This document shows positions 38,652 through 46,849 of a stretch of DNA of 64,000 nucleotides, piece by piece. Position 1 is the first letter of the stretch, and each line of letters begins with the position of its first letter. This stretch comes from Haloarcula pelagica. GTDB lineage: Archaea; Halobacteriota; Halobacteria; Halobacteriales; Haloarculaceae. Position numbers and translations under genes: made by a program. Location: NCBI RefSeq assembly GCF_030127105.1, contig NZ_CP126161.1:2480001-2544000 (forward strand), in the 5' to 3' direction. The notes under the pieces are model-generated. The model did not search any database. It saw only the letters and a list, made by a program, of their open reading frames with translations, and was not told the DNA's origin.

Positions 38652-38659
38652 GTATATGT
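38652..38659. promoter_or_regulatory. Shared TATA element between polB and a small divergent gene
   Basis: GTATATGT on the plus strand, ACATATAC on the minus strand. For the plus-strand gene at 38691 it lies about 35 bases upstream. For polB (ATG 38591) it lies about 64 bases upstream, implying a leader near 38 bases. A single element may serve both directions. Only one direction may be used in vivo. Confidence 0.4.
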
Positions 38660-38690
38660 CATGCTGTGTCATACCGAACGACGAAGTCCC

Positions 38691-38882
38691 ATGTCGCACC
38701 ACGCATCCCCTGACGGCGAGGCGGACCGGTCGGAGCAACTGCGTTCGGAGCCGGCCCTTCCGGACGCGGTCCAGACGACGGAGACCTACGAGGTGGACAA
38801 CGGGACAGTGTTCTACGACGCCCAGAACCCGCTCGCGTGGCTCCAGTCGGACGTGACGATGCCACTCGACGAGATCAACTGA
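38691..38882 (+). CDS. Small conserved haloarchaeal protein
   Basis: The 63-residue acidic protein starts MSHHASPDGEADRSEQLRSE and ends NPLAWLQSDVTMPLDEIN. The C-terminal half (ETYEVDNGTVFYDAQNPLAW) looks conserved in style with haloarchaeal small proteins that may belong to a DUF73xx family, but I cannot name one safely. It diverges from polB with a 99-base gap. No membrane segment or cysteine is present. The function is unknown. Confidence 0.7.
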   Translation: MSHHASPDGEADRSEQLRSEPALPDAVQTTETYEVDNGTVFYDAQNPLAWLQSDVTMPLDEIN

Positions 38883-38969
38883 GCGGGCCGACTCGGCGTC
38901 GCCCGCCGGCCGATCCGGCCGCCGCGATGGACCGGGAACGCTTTTTCGCTCGGCTCCCGTAGCCCAGTC

Positions 38970-39413
38970 GTGGTCTTTCCCCCCGACGAGAACGACGACC
39001 CGGACGCCGGCCCGAGCGTCGTCAACGAGAAGAGCGTCCACGAACCCGACGAGTTCGACCCCGACAGCCTCGGGCCGTCGATCCCCGAGGCGCCGTCGGC
39101 ACCGGAGCCGCCGCGGGACGGCTCCGCCAGCGAGGCCACCGGACTGTTCTGGAAGCTCGTCATCGTGTTCAACGTCGCGCTCTTGGGACTGTCGGTCGGG
39201 CCGATGCTCGTCTACTTCGAGGGACAGGTCGAGCGCGGCGTCCAGGTGTTTCTGGTCGGCGCCATCGCGTTCGCGTACGGCTACTTCCGCTATCACCGGT
39301 TCGTGAACGCCCGTGAGGACGAGGACGGGGAGACGACCGACGACGGCGAGAGCGAGGGGACCACCTCCGCGGACACGCCACCCCCTTCCGACTCGGCGGA
39401 ACACAACGGCTAA
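38970..39413 (+). CDS. Membrane protein with acidic tails
   Basis: The 147-residue protein starts at GTG 38970. It has a long acidic, proline-rich N-terminal arm (about 60 residues), two hydrophobic helices (about 67-88 and 97-112: LFWKLVIVFNVALLGLSVGP and VQVFLVGAIAFAYGYF), then an acidic disordered tail. It resembles haloarchaeal membrane proteins of unknown function. The downstream winged-helix-like gene begins 25 bases later. Confidence 0.7.
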   Translation: MVFPPDENDDPDAGPSVVNEKSVHEPDEFDPDSLGPSIPEAPSAPEPPRDGSASEATGLFWKLVIVFNVALLGLSVGPMLVYFEGQVERGVQVFLVGAIAFAYGYFRYHRFVNAREDEDGETTDDGESEGTTSADTPPPSDSAEHNG

Positions 39414-39438
39414 TTGTCGAGCCCGGCTACGAAGGCGT

Positions 39439-39864
39439 ATGCGAACCGTCCGCGACGAGTCGGGCACACGATACCTCCTGCTCAAACGGTCCAGCGAGTC
39501 GAGCCTGGTCCGGGACCCCGAGACCGGTGAGCGAACGCACGTCGCGAACGACCGACTCGAACCGGTCGAGGGCGAGTCGCCGTTAGAGACCGCGGCGGCG
39601 GCAGTCTCCGAACCGGTCCGTCGGCTACTGACGGCGGTCCACGACGACCGATCGCTGGGCCTGCTCGTCGAACTCGACGACCGTGGCCCCCTGGCGGTGA
39701 CGGACCTGCTGGCCGCCTACGACCTCTGTGAGAGCGACCTCCACGGCTTACTCGGTGAGTTCCGCGCCGCCGGGCTCGTCACGGAGGCGACCGTGGCCGG
39801 CCAGCCCGGGTACGACGCCACCGAGACGACGGCCGACGCGCTGGCGGCGCTCGACGGCCGCTAA
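39439..39864 (+). CDS. Probable winged-helix protein next to rad50
   Basis: The 141-residue protein has a beta-rich N-terminal part (MRTVRDESGTRYLLLKRSSE, then a LVRDPETGERTHV-type segment). A helical C-terminal part looks like a winged helix: GLLVELDDRGPLAVTDLLA, then LCESDLHGLLGEFRAAGLVTEAT. It could regulate transcription. Its stop overlaps the end of convergent rad50 by four bases. I believe this neighbour is conserved beside mre11-rad50 in other haloarchaea, but that is from memory. Confidence 0.72.
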   Translation: MRTVRDESGTRYLLLKRSSESSLVRDPETGERTHVANDRLEPVEGESPLETAAAAVSEPVRRLLTAVHDDRSLGLLVELDDRGPLAVTDLLAAYDLCESDLHGLLGEFRAAGLVTEATVAGQPGYDATETTADALAALDGR

Positions 39865-42530
39865 ACTAACTCCGCCACGGTCGCCTCGACCCGTTCGACG
39901 CGCGAACGGTTCGACGTGGCGTCTTTCTCGACCCGGACCAGGTCGTCGGCCGCGCCCACGAGTTCGTCGTCGTGGCTGACCACGAGGATCTGCTCGACGC
40001 CGACCTCGTCGCGCATGTACTCGATCAGATCGAGCAGCTGCGTGACGTGACCCGAGTCGAGGAAGACGGTGGGCTCGTCGAGGATCAGCGGCGGCATCGG
40101 CGCCGATCCCTCGATCCCCTCCGCGAGCAGGCGGTAGATGGCACACCGCAGACTCAGGTTGAACAGTGCGCGCTCCCCGCCCGAGAGCTGTTCGGGTTCG
40201 AGGGCGTCGCCGTCTTTCTGGTAGACGGTGAGTTCGTACTCCCCGTCCAGTTCGATGTGTGAGTACGAGTCGTTCTGGTAGATCAACTCGAAGGTCTCGT
40301 TGAGCATCCGTTCGAGCGTCTCGACGTTGCGCTGGCGGAGCTCGGCTCGCAACGTCCCGTACATCTCCTGGAGCTGCTCGGCCTCGTCGTACAGCCGGTC
40401 CAGTCGGTCGAGCGTCTCGGCCAGTTCTGCCCGCCGGTCGCGCAGCGATTCCAGTTCGTCCAGTTCCGTTCTGACGCCGCCGATCGCGCTCTGGAGTTCG
40501 TCGCGGCGCTCACGCAGTTCCGTCAGCTTCGCCTCGGCTTGCTCTAGGTACGCCGCCGCGCGCTCTCTCTCCGAGCGGGCGTCTTCGATCCGGGACTCGT
40601 CGACCGCCGCCGCGAGCTCCTGTTTCCGTTCGCGCTTCTCGGCCAGCCGCTGGCGGCGCTCGTCGTTGACTTCGGCGAGCTGCGATCGCTGACTGCGGAG
40701 CTGCTCGATGTCGCTCTCGCAGTCCTCGACCTCGTCGAGCAGGTCTTCGATCTCCTCCAGCCGCCCGATCGACCGTTTGACCGACTGCCGCTCCTGGTTG
40801 CATTCCCCGATGATCGACCGACACTCCGCGGCCCGCTCCTCGGCCGCCGTGGCGGCCTCGCGCTTCGATTCGGCCTCCGCGTCCAGTTCGGCGGCGTCAG
40901 AACGGAGTTCCTCGATACGTTCCTCGTCGGCGTTCAGCCCGGACTCTTTCTCCTCGATCAGCTGGACGACGGTCGACCGGGTGTCCCGGAGCTGTGCCAG
41001 CCGATCGGCGGCCTCGGCCAGTTCCTCGGCGGTTTCGAGGTCAGCTTCCAGTGTCTCGACCCGCTCTCTGGCCTCGGACAGGTCGGTTTCCAGGTCTGCG
41101 ATCCGCTCGCGGTCCGACTCGATGGAGTCGACGTGGGGGGACCCGGTCACGTCCTGGCCGCATTCCGGACACTTGCCCTCTTCCAGCAGTGCCTCGGCCT
41201 CGGCGAGCGACGCCCGTTCGTTCTCCAGGCGGGTCTCCAGTTCGGTCACCCGCTGGCGGGCGTCGGCCAGTGCGGTTGCGACCGACTCCCGGTGGGATTC
41301 GACCTCGTCCCGGTCGATCTCGGCCGCCTCGAAGGTCGCTTCGAGGGACTCGATCTCGGCGTCGATCTCAGAGAGCTTCTCGCGCCGGTCGGCGATCGTC
41401 TCGCGCGCGGCTTCGAGGTCCGCTTCCAACTGTGTCGCGGTCTCGCGGTGGTCCGCCGCGCGCGCTTCCAGTTCCTCTGCCTGCTCGCTCAGACTCTCGG
41501 CCTCGCCGCCGTGTTTCTGTGCCTCGACCTTCTGGGTCTCGATGCGCGATCGCAGTTCCTCGACGCGCTCGTCGAGGGCGTCGAGGCGGGCGGTGACGGC
41601 CTCCCGGTCCGGACTGTCCAGATCGGTCGCCGCGACCGTCTCCTCCAGTGTCGCCTGCAGCGACTCGCGCTCGTCCTTCCGCTCGGAGAGTCGGTCTTTC
41701 AGCCGCTCTCGTTCGGTTTCGGCCTCGGTGATCGTCGACTCCAGGGACTCGATGTCGTCGGTCAGCTCCGCCAGTTCGGCCTGTTTCTCCTCGTACTCGT
41801 CGAGGACGGACTCGGCCTGGTCGCGGGTCCGCTCGGCGGCGGCCCGTTGCTCCTCGACGTGTTCGATGTCGGACTGGACCTCGGTGAGTTCCGTCTCCAG
41901 CCCGTTGAGCCGCTCGTGGAGGTCCTGTGACTCCTTCTCGGCGATCTGGTCTTCCAGCTGGGAGCGCGCCCCCTGCTTGTCGTCCCGCACCCGGCCGACC
42001 CCGACGCGGGCGTCGCTGGCCCGCTCACGGTACGTCTCCAGCTTCCCGAGTTGCAGGAGGTCGTCGAGCATGTCCTGGCGGTCGCTCGGCGTGGCGTTGA
42101 TGAGCTTGTTCACCTCGCCCTGGCGGACGTACGCGCAGTTGACGAACGCCTCGCTGTCCATCCGCAGCAGTTCGGTGACCCGGGCGCGAACGTCACGGGC
42201 GCCCTCGAAGGTCCCCGTCGGCGTCTCCAGGACGCACTTGGCGGTGGTCGGGCGCTCGCCCGTCGCCCGCACTCGCCGGGTCAGGTGGTACTCCTCGCCG
42301 GCGTGACTGAACCAGAGTTCGACGGTACAGTCGTCGGCACCGAGCGTGACCACGTCCCCGAGGGTCTCGTCGATGGCCGTCGCGCCGTAGAGGGCGAAGA
42401 AACACCCCTCAAGCAGCGAGGACTTCCCGCTCCCGTTGAGGCCGTGGATGACGGTCACGCCGGGGTCCAGTCGCAGGTCGGCGTCGTCGTAGCACTTAAA
42501 ATTCTCCAGGCGGACGCGCTGGAACCTCAT
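39861..42530 (-). CDS. rad50: DNA double-strand break repair ATPase Rad50
   Basis: This SMC-like ATPase tethers DNA ends with Mre11. The 889 residues contain Walker A GLNGSGKSSLLEG at the N-terminus, a long coiled coil with the zinc hook CPECGQDV at about residue 450, then a second coiled coil. The C-terminal half has the signature QLSGGERALFNLSLRCAIY and Walker B LILDEPTVFLD. The start is ATG 42530 rather than GTG 42536, because a Shine-Dalgarno GGAGG ends about seven bases before the ATG and would be too close to the GTG. It directly follows mre11 with 13 bases between. Confidence 0.96.
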   Translation of the reverse strand: MRFQRVRLENFKCYDDADLRLDPGVTVIHGLNGSGKSSLLEGCFFALYGATAIDETLGDVVTLGADDCTVELWFSHAGEEYHLTRRVRATGERPTTAKCVLETPTGTFEGARDVRARVTELLRMDSEAFVNCAYVRQGEVNKLINATPSDRQDMLDDLLQLGKLETYRERASDARVGVGRVRDDKQGARSQLEDQIAEKESQDLHERLNGLETELTEVQSDIEHVEEQRAAAERTRDQAESVLDEYEEKQAELAELTDDIESLESTITEAETERERLKDRLSERKDERESLQATLEETVAATDLDSPDREAVTARLDALDERVEELRSRIETQKVEAQKHGGEAESLSEQAEELEARAADHRETATQLEADLEAARETIADRREKLSEIDAEIESLEATFEAAEIDRDEVESHRESVATALADARQRVTELETRLENERASLAEAEALLEEGKCPECGQDVTGSPHVDSIESDRERIADLETDLSEARERVETLEADLETAEELAEAADRLAQLRDTRSTVVQLIEEKESGLNADEERIEELRSDAAELDAEAESKREAATAAEERAAECRSIIGECNQERQSVKRSIGRLEEIEDLLDEVEDCESDIEQLRSQRSQLAEVNDERRQRLAEKRERKQELAAAVDESRIEDARSERERAAAYLEQAEAKLTELRERRDELQSAIGGVRTELDELESLRDRRAELAETLDRLDRLYDEAEQLQEMYGTLRAELRQRNVETLERMLNETFELIYQNDSYSHIELDGEYELTVYQKDGDALEPEQLSGGERALFNLSLRCAIYRLLAEGIEGSAPMPPLILDEPTVFLDSGHVTQLLDLIEYMRDEVGVEQILVVSHDDELVGAADDLVRVEKDATSNRSRVERVEATVAELV

Positions 42531-42543
42531 CGCCACCCCTCCA

Positions 42544-43803
42544 TCAGATGAACTCCTCCATGCTGGACTGATCCTCGCCGTCTCGGGCCTCGGCGTCCGC
42601 CGGCGAACTGTCGGTCGGCGGTTCGTCTGTGGCCGTCTCCGTCGATTCGCTCCCCTCGGCCGTCCCGGACGCTGGCTGGTCGGCCCCGTCGCCCGCGGAG
42701 AGCGATTCGGGCTCTGTTTCGATCAGGTCGCGGACCCGCTGCTCGACCGCGGACGTGACGTTCGCGTCGGCGACTTTCGAGGCGCGGATCGTCTCGTCGA
42801 TGTCGCGGGCGGCCTCGCTCAGGCCCAGTTCCCGCACCCGCTCGGTGACCGCGTCGTCCGGGTCCGCGAAGCTCACGTCGGTCTCTCCCGTCTCGGCCGC
42901 GAACTCCCGGTGGTCGGTGACGCGGGCGACCAGTGCGCCCGCGTCGAGCGCGTACTCCTCGACGCTGGCCGGGGCGATCGGGTCGCCGTCGCCGTCGATG
43001 CCGACGACGACGACCGCGCCTTCCACGTCGTACTGGCCGACCTGGCTCCGTACGCGGTCGAGGCCTTCCTCCGGGCCGAGGTCGATGTCGACGTAGACGA
43101 ACTCGCGGGTATCGAGCCCGCGGCGGGTGATCCGGACCTCGCCGTCGAAGGTGACGATGTTGTAGCCGCGGTCTCCGCGCTCGCTCGCGCTCGCGCGCTC
43201 GGTGGACCCACAGTAGGTGACCCACGCGTCGGCGACTTCCTGTCTGCCGGGCGCGTGGTTGTCGCCCAGCAGGAGGGCGTCGAACGCGACCGACGACGCT
43301 GTCAGTACCTCCTCGGCGTCCCAGTCGCCGTAGTCGAACGGCTGGAACAGGCCGTGGGTGACCAGCGCGGCGTGGTCGGCGTCGTGGGGGGCGAACTCGT
43401 ATTCGAGGTCGTCCCGCTGTGACCGCGGGACGAAATCGAGCCCGTAGAACGCTGTGTCGTCGATCACCGTCGGCTCGTCGTCCAGCCGGACTGCGAGCCC
43501 GAGCGACTCGTAGAGGTCGAGCCACTGCGCGTCCCGCTTTGCCTCGTGATTGCCCACGACGGCGAGAAAGGGAATGCCGGCGTCGTCGAGCTGTTCCAGC
43601 ACGGAGAGTGTTCCCATGATGTCCGTCAGCGACGGCCGACGGTCGTGGAACAGGTCCCCGGCGTGGACGACCGCGTCCACGTCGTCGTCGATGGCGTCCT
43701 CGACGACCTGTCGGAACGCGTCGAGGAAGTCCCGGCGACGCTCGGGGACGTGGTACTGCTGGTACCCCAGGTGGGTGTCGCCCGTATGTATCACCCGTGT
43801 CAT
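42544..43803 (-). CDS. mre11: DNA double-strand break repair nuclease Mre11
   Basis: This metal-dependent nuclease partners with Rad50. The 419 residues carry the phosphoesterase motifs GDTHLGY (Asp9, His11), HAGDLFHDRRP, VGNHEAKRD, VTHGLF and GDNHAPG. The capping domain follows. The final 80 residues are acidic, rich in Ser/Glu/Thr, and end in SSMEEFI, likely a flexible tail that includes the Rad50-binding part. ATG 43803 begins exactly at the conserved first strand MTRVIHTGDTH. The upstream open frame to 45219 is an artefact of high GC. Confidence 0.96.
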   Translation of the reverse strand: MTRVIHTGDTHLGYQQYHVPERRRDFLDAFRQVVEDAIDDDVDAVVHAGDLFHDRRPSLTDIMGTLSVLEQLDDAGIPFLAVVGNHEAKRDAQWLDLYESLGLAVRLDDEPTVIDDTAFYGLDFVPRSQRDDLEYEFAPHDADHAALVTHGLFQPFDYGDWDAEEVLTASSVAFDALLLGDNHAPGRQEVADAWVTYCGSTERASASERGDRGYNIVTFDGEVRITRRGLDTREFVYVDIDLGPEEGLDRVRSQVGQYDVEGAVVVVGIDGDGDPIAPASVEEYALDAGALVARVTDHREFAAETGETDVSFADPDDAVTERVRELGLSEAARDIDETIRASKVADANVTSAVEQRVRDLIETEPESLSAGDGADQPASGTAEGSESTETATDEPPTDSSPADAEARDGEDQSSMEEFI

Positions 43804-43921
43804 TCGTGCTGGCGTATGCCGTCCCCGCCTAAAGAGGTGTTGCGACCGCGGTGAAAGTGGTCGCCGGCGCCGGACGGTCCCGGACGAGGGTTCAAGTATC
43901 ACCACGGGACCAACGGCCGAC

Positions 43922-44539
43922 ATGGCGGACAGCGAAACACTGTCGGAACGAGTCAGCGCCGTCGAGCGAGCGATGACCGACGGCGAACAGACGCTTCCCG
44001 AGGCCGGCGCGGTCGCGGAGGTAGAGCCCAGGGTCGCCGACATCGAGACCCGACTCGCGGACCTCGACGAGCGGGTCACCGAACTGGAGGCAGCGACACA
44101 GGCGCTCCGCGGGTACGTCGGCTCGATCAAATCGGTCAACGAGGATGTCGAACAGCGCGCGGACGCCGCGCTGGCGGCCGTCGATCGGATCGAAGACCGG
44201 CTCGACTCCCGGCAGTCACGCGCGGACGACGGCACAGCCGACCGGGAAGCGACACGAGAGCGGCCACGGCACGAGGACGGTCGCCAGTCGGCACGACCCG
44301 CCCAGTCGACCGGTCTGGAGCCAGAACCGTTCGGTACCCGGCCCGATGGACGGTCCGACGCGGGCCGGGAGGTGGCAGACCGCGAGAACGCGGACGGGAC
44401 CACCGACCGCCAGACCGCCGACGGGATCAGACCGCCACGGACCGTCGGTGACGACGCCCAGCAGTCGGGTGATGCCCGCGAAACCGGGGACGGCGAGCGA
44501 CGGGCCGGCGTGTTAGCCCGCATCCGCTCGCTCCTGTGA
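43922..44539 (+). CDS. Coiled-coil protein opening the pilus-like locus
   Basis: The 205-residue protein has a helical N-terminal half with heptads (about residues 35-90: RVADIETRLADLDERVTELE and following) and a disordered, Asp/Arg/Thr-rich C-terminal half ending RRAGVLARIRSLL, an amphipathic tail that could contact membrane or partner. From memory it corresponds to a haloarchaeal DUF in the pilus locus (DUF7310). Its TGA overlaps the GTG start of the next gene, so translation is coupled. It is probably a cytoplasmic accessory factor of the secretion system. Confidence 0.72.
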   Translation: MADSETLSERVSAVERAMTDGEQTLPEAGAVAEVEPRVADIETRLADLDERVTELEAATQALRGYVGSIKSVNEDVEQRADAALAAVDRIEDRLDSRQSRADDGTADREATRERPRHEDGRQSARPAQSTGLEPEPFGTRPDGRSDAGREVADRENADGTTDRQTADGIRPPRTVGDDAQQSGDARETGDGERRAGVLARIRSLL

Positions 44540-45012
44540 TCGTCCGTCTCGTCCTCGCGGTCGTCGTCACCGCGGCGCTGATCGGGGCGAGCATGCCCGG
44601 CGTACGGACCGTCCGCGCGGACCACGCCGACGCGACCGTCGCCCGCCAACTGGAGACCCTGTCGACACGGCTCCAGGCCATGGTCGAGCGCGACGACCCC
44701 ACCGTTGGCCCCGGTGCCCAACTGCGGGCCGACGTACGGCTCCCGCGCCGCTCGTTCACCCGGAGTCGGATCACCGCGCTGTCGTTTCTCAGCGACGGCG
44801 ACACGACCGTGGCGACCTGGCGCGTCAGCGACGGCGGGCGAACACGTCGTCTGCTGGTCGACTTCCCGCTTCGGACGGCCGGGACCGAGTTCACGCTCCG
44901 GGCGGCCGGAACACACCGGCTCGTGTTCGGGTACCGTCACCACAACGGGAGTCGAGTGGTGACCGTCCGGCGGTTTAAGTCGGATGCCGCGGCCACGACG
45001 GGCTATGTGTGA
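44536..45012 (+). CDS. Secreted or membrane-anchored pilus-locus protein
   Basis: The 158-residue protein begins at GTG 44536 with a hydrophobic N-terminus (MIVRLVLAVVVTAALIGASM) that acts as a signal peptide or anchor. The remainder is beta-rich with many arginines (RADVRLPRRSFTRSRITALS, then LLVDFPLRTAGTEFTL). The end overlaps the next gene's start by eight bases. It resembles haloarchaeal DUF7311 from memory. It could be a minor pseudopilin or an assembly accessory; no pilin peptidase motif is clear. Confidence 0.7.
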   Translation: MIVRLVLAVVVTAALIGASMPGVRTVRADHADATVARQLETLSTRLQAMVERDDPTVGPGAQLRADVRLPRRSFTRSRITALSFLSDGDTTVATWRVSDGGRTRRLLVDFPLRTAGTEFTLRAAGTHRLVFGYRHHNGSRVVTVRRFKSDAAATTGYV

Positions 45013-46849
45013 ACTGCTACCGGGCTCGACCGACGAGCCCGACTGTCGCTGTCGGGTGGCAGTCGACGACGCGCTGCTTCGGGTCGACGCCAGCGACTGC
45101 CCGGGCGGTGGTGACCTCGCCGCCCAGGCACCCTGTCGACGGACCGTCGTCGAGTCGCTGGGCGGGGGATCGATCGAGCGGATCGTCACGAGCCAGCGCG
45201 GACTGGAACGGGTGTACATCGACGGAGCGGCCGCACTACTGTGTGCAGCGGGTCGGTTCGCGGCCCGCGTGTCGACGGTCGACCAGCGATTGGCCGACCG
45301 CGCACGGACCGATCCACTGGCCGCCGCCGAGGAGGCTGTCGGGCGAGCCGGCCCGGTCGCGACGATGGCGGCGGAGACGGGGCTCGCCCTCGCGAGCGAG
45401 CAGACCGACGACTACGAGACCGTGCTGCGTGCGTACGTCGGCCCGGCGGTCAGCGACGCGCGGATCGCGACGACGCTGCCAGCGGCCGCCACGCTCGTCG
45501 ATCGGTGGACCACCGACACGGAGGCGGTCGTCCGCCAGTACGAGCACAGCGAGGGGACGGACAGCTACCACCTGGAACCGCGCGAGGCGCGGTTCGACCA
45601 CGAGACGACCGCACGGCTGGCAGGCGCGTACGACCGTCTGGCGAGTGCCGGCGCCGCGTCGACGCCGTATCAGGCCGCCGGCACGGTCACCGACGACGGG
45701 GCGACTGCCGCGGCCGTCGGGGCCGTCCTGGCGAAACACACGGAGGGGCTGGGCGTCCTGAAAGACCTCTTTTCGGACCCGCGGGTCTCGGACGTGTTCG
45801 CGACGGCACCGGTCGCCGAGACGCCCCTCCGGGTCCGCGTCGACGGCGAGACCATGGCGACGAACGTCAGGCTCTCCGCCGACGGAGCCCGGGCGCTCGC
45901 CTCGCAGTTCCGCCGATCGAGCGGTCGCGCGTTCTCCCGGGCGAAGCCGACGCTCGATGCCACGGCCACCGTCGATGGACGACGGGTTCGTGTCGCCGGT
46001 GTCGCGGACCCGGTCAGCGACGGCCTCGCGTTCGCCTTCCGCGCACACGACAGCGATCGCTGGCGACTGGGCGACTTCGTCGCCAACGGGACCATGCCCG
46101 CCGCCGTGGCCGGACTGCTGTCTGTCGCCGTCGAGCGTGGCGGAGCGTGCCTCGTGGCCGGCCCGCGTGGTGCCGGCAAGACCACGACGCTCGGTGCGTT
46201 GCTGTGGGAACTCCCACAGTCCGTGCGGACCGTCCTCATCGAGGACACGCCGGAGCTTCCGGTCGAACAGCTCCAGGCCGACGGCCGCGATGTCCAGGCG
46301 CTCCGGACGACCACTTCCGATGGTCCGGCGGTCGAGCCGGCCGAAGCGCTCCGGACGGCGCTCCGTCTCGGGGACGGATCGCTGGTCGTCGGCGAGATCC
46401 GCGGCGAGGAGGCAGCGGTGCTGTACGAAGCGATGCGGGTCGGCGACGGCGACGACGCGGTCCTGGGGACGATCCACGGCGGCGGCCCGGAGGCCGTCAG
46501 CGAACGACTGGTGACCGACCTCGGCGTACCCGAGTCGTCGTTCGCCGTCACCGATCTCGTCGTGACGCTCGGCCAGTCGGACGCGACCGGCGACCGGTTC
46601 GTCCGCCGCGTCGACGAAGTTCGGGACTGCGAGGCCGGTGTCACGTTCGAACCACTGTTCAGGCGGACCGGCGACACGACCGAGCCGACCGGAACGATCG
46701 ACCGTGGGAACAGCCGACTGCTCGAAACGCTCGCACGGCCGTCGGAGTCGTATGCGGCGATCAGGTCCCGTATCGAGGACCGGTCGGCGGCGATCCCGAA
46801 CGAGACGACCAGCCGGGAGCCGGGACACCGCACGCGGGAGCAGGCGTGA
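45005..46849 (+). CDS. Type II/IV secretion system ATPase (PilB/VirB11-like)
   Basis: This hexameric ATPase powers pilus or secretion assembly. In 614 residues, the N-terminal domain of about 250 residues has a cysteine-rich start (CELLPGSTDEPDCRCRV, then CPGG and APC), perhaps metal-binding. The ATPase domain carries Walker A GPRGAGKTTTLG at about residues 386-397, the Asp box VLIEDTPELPV, Walker B LVVGEIRGEE and the His box GTIHGGG. This matches archaeal GspE-type proteins, which pair with a TadC/PilC platform protein, encoded next with an overlapping GTG. Confidence 0.92.
   Translation: MCELLPGSTDEPDCRCRVAVDDALLRVDASDCPGGGDLAAQAPCRRTVVESLGGGSIERIVTSQRGLERVYIDGAAALLCAAGRFAARVSTVDQRLADRARTDPLAAAEEAVGRAGPVATMAAETGLALASEQTDDYETVLRAYVGPAVSDARIATTLPAAATLVDRWTTDTEAVVRQYEHSEGTDSYHLEPREARFDHETTARLAGAYDRLASAGAASTPYQAAGTVTDDGATAAAVGAVLAKHTEGLGVLKDLFSDPRVSDVFATAPVAETPLRVRVDGETMATNVRLSADGARALASQFRRSSGRAFSRAKPTLDATATVDGRRVRVAGVADPVSDGLAFAFRAHDSDRWRLGDFVANGTMPAAVAGLLSVAVERGGACLVAGPRGAGKTTTLGALLWELPQSVRTVLIEDTPELPVEQLQADGRDVQALRTTTSDGPAVEPAEALRTALRLGDGSLVVGEIRGEEAAVLYEAMRVGDGDDAVLGTIHGGGPEAVSERLVTDLGVPESSFAVTDLVVTLGQSDATGDRFVRRVDEVRDCEAGVTFEPLFRRTGDTTEPTGTIDRGNSRLLETLARPSESYAAIRSRIEDRSAAIPNETTSREPGHRTREQA

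Noticed and set aside
38592-39485. N-terminal extension of polB upstream of 38591
   Set aside because: It overlaps the divergent small genes and the polB TATA element, and reads as Arg/Val-rich non-conserved sequence.
40708-42306. Very serine- and arginine-rich plus-strand frame opposite rad50
   Set aside because: Produced by the coiled-coil glutamate codons read on the opposite strand.
43804-45219. Extension of the mre11 frame upstream of 43803
   Set aside because: The conserved Mre11 start is at 43803, and the extension is antisense to the pilus-locus genes.
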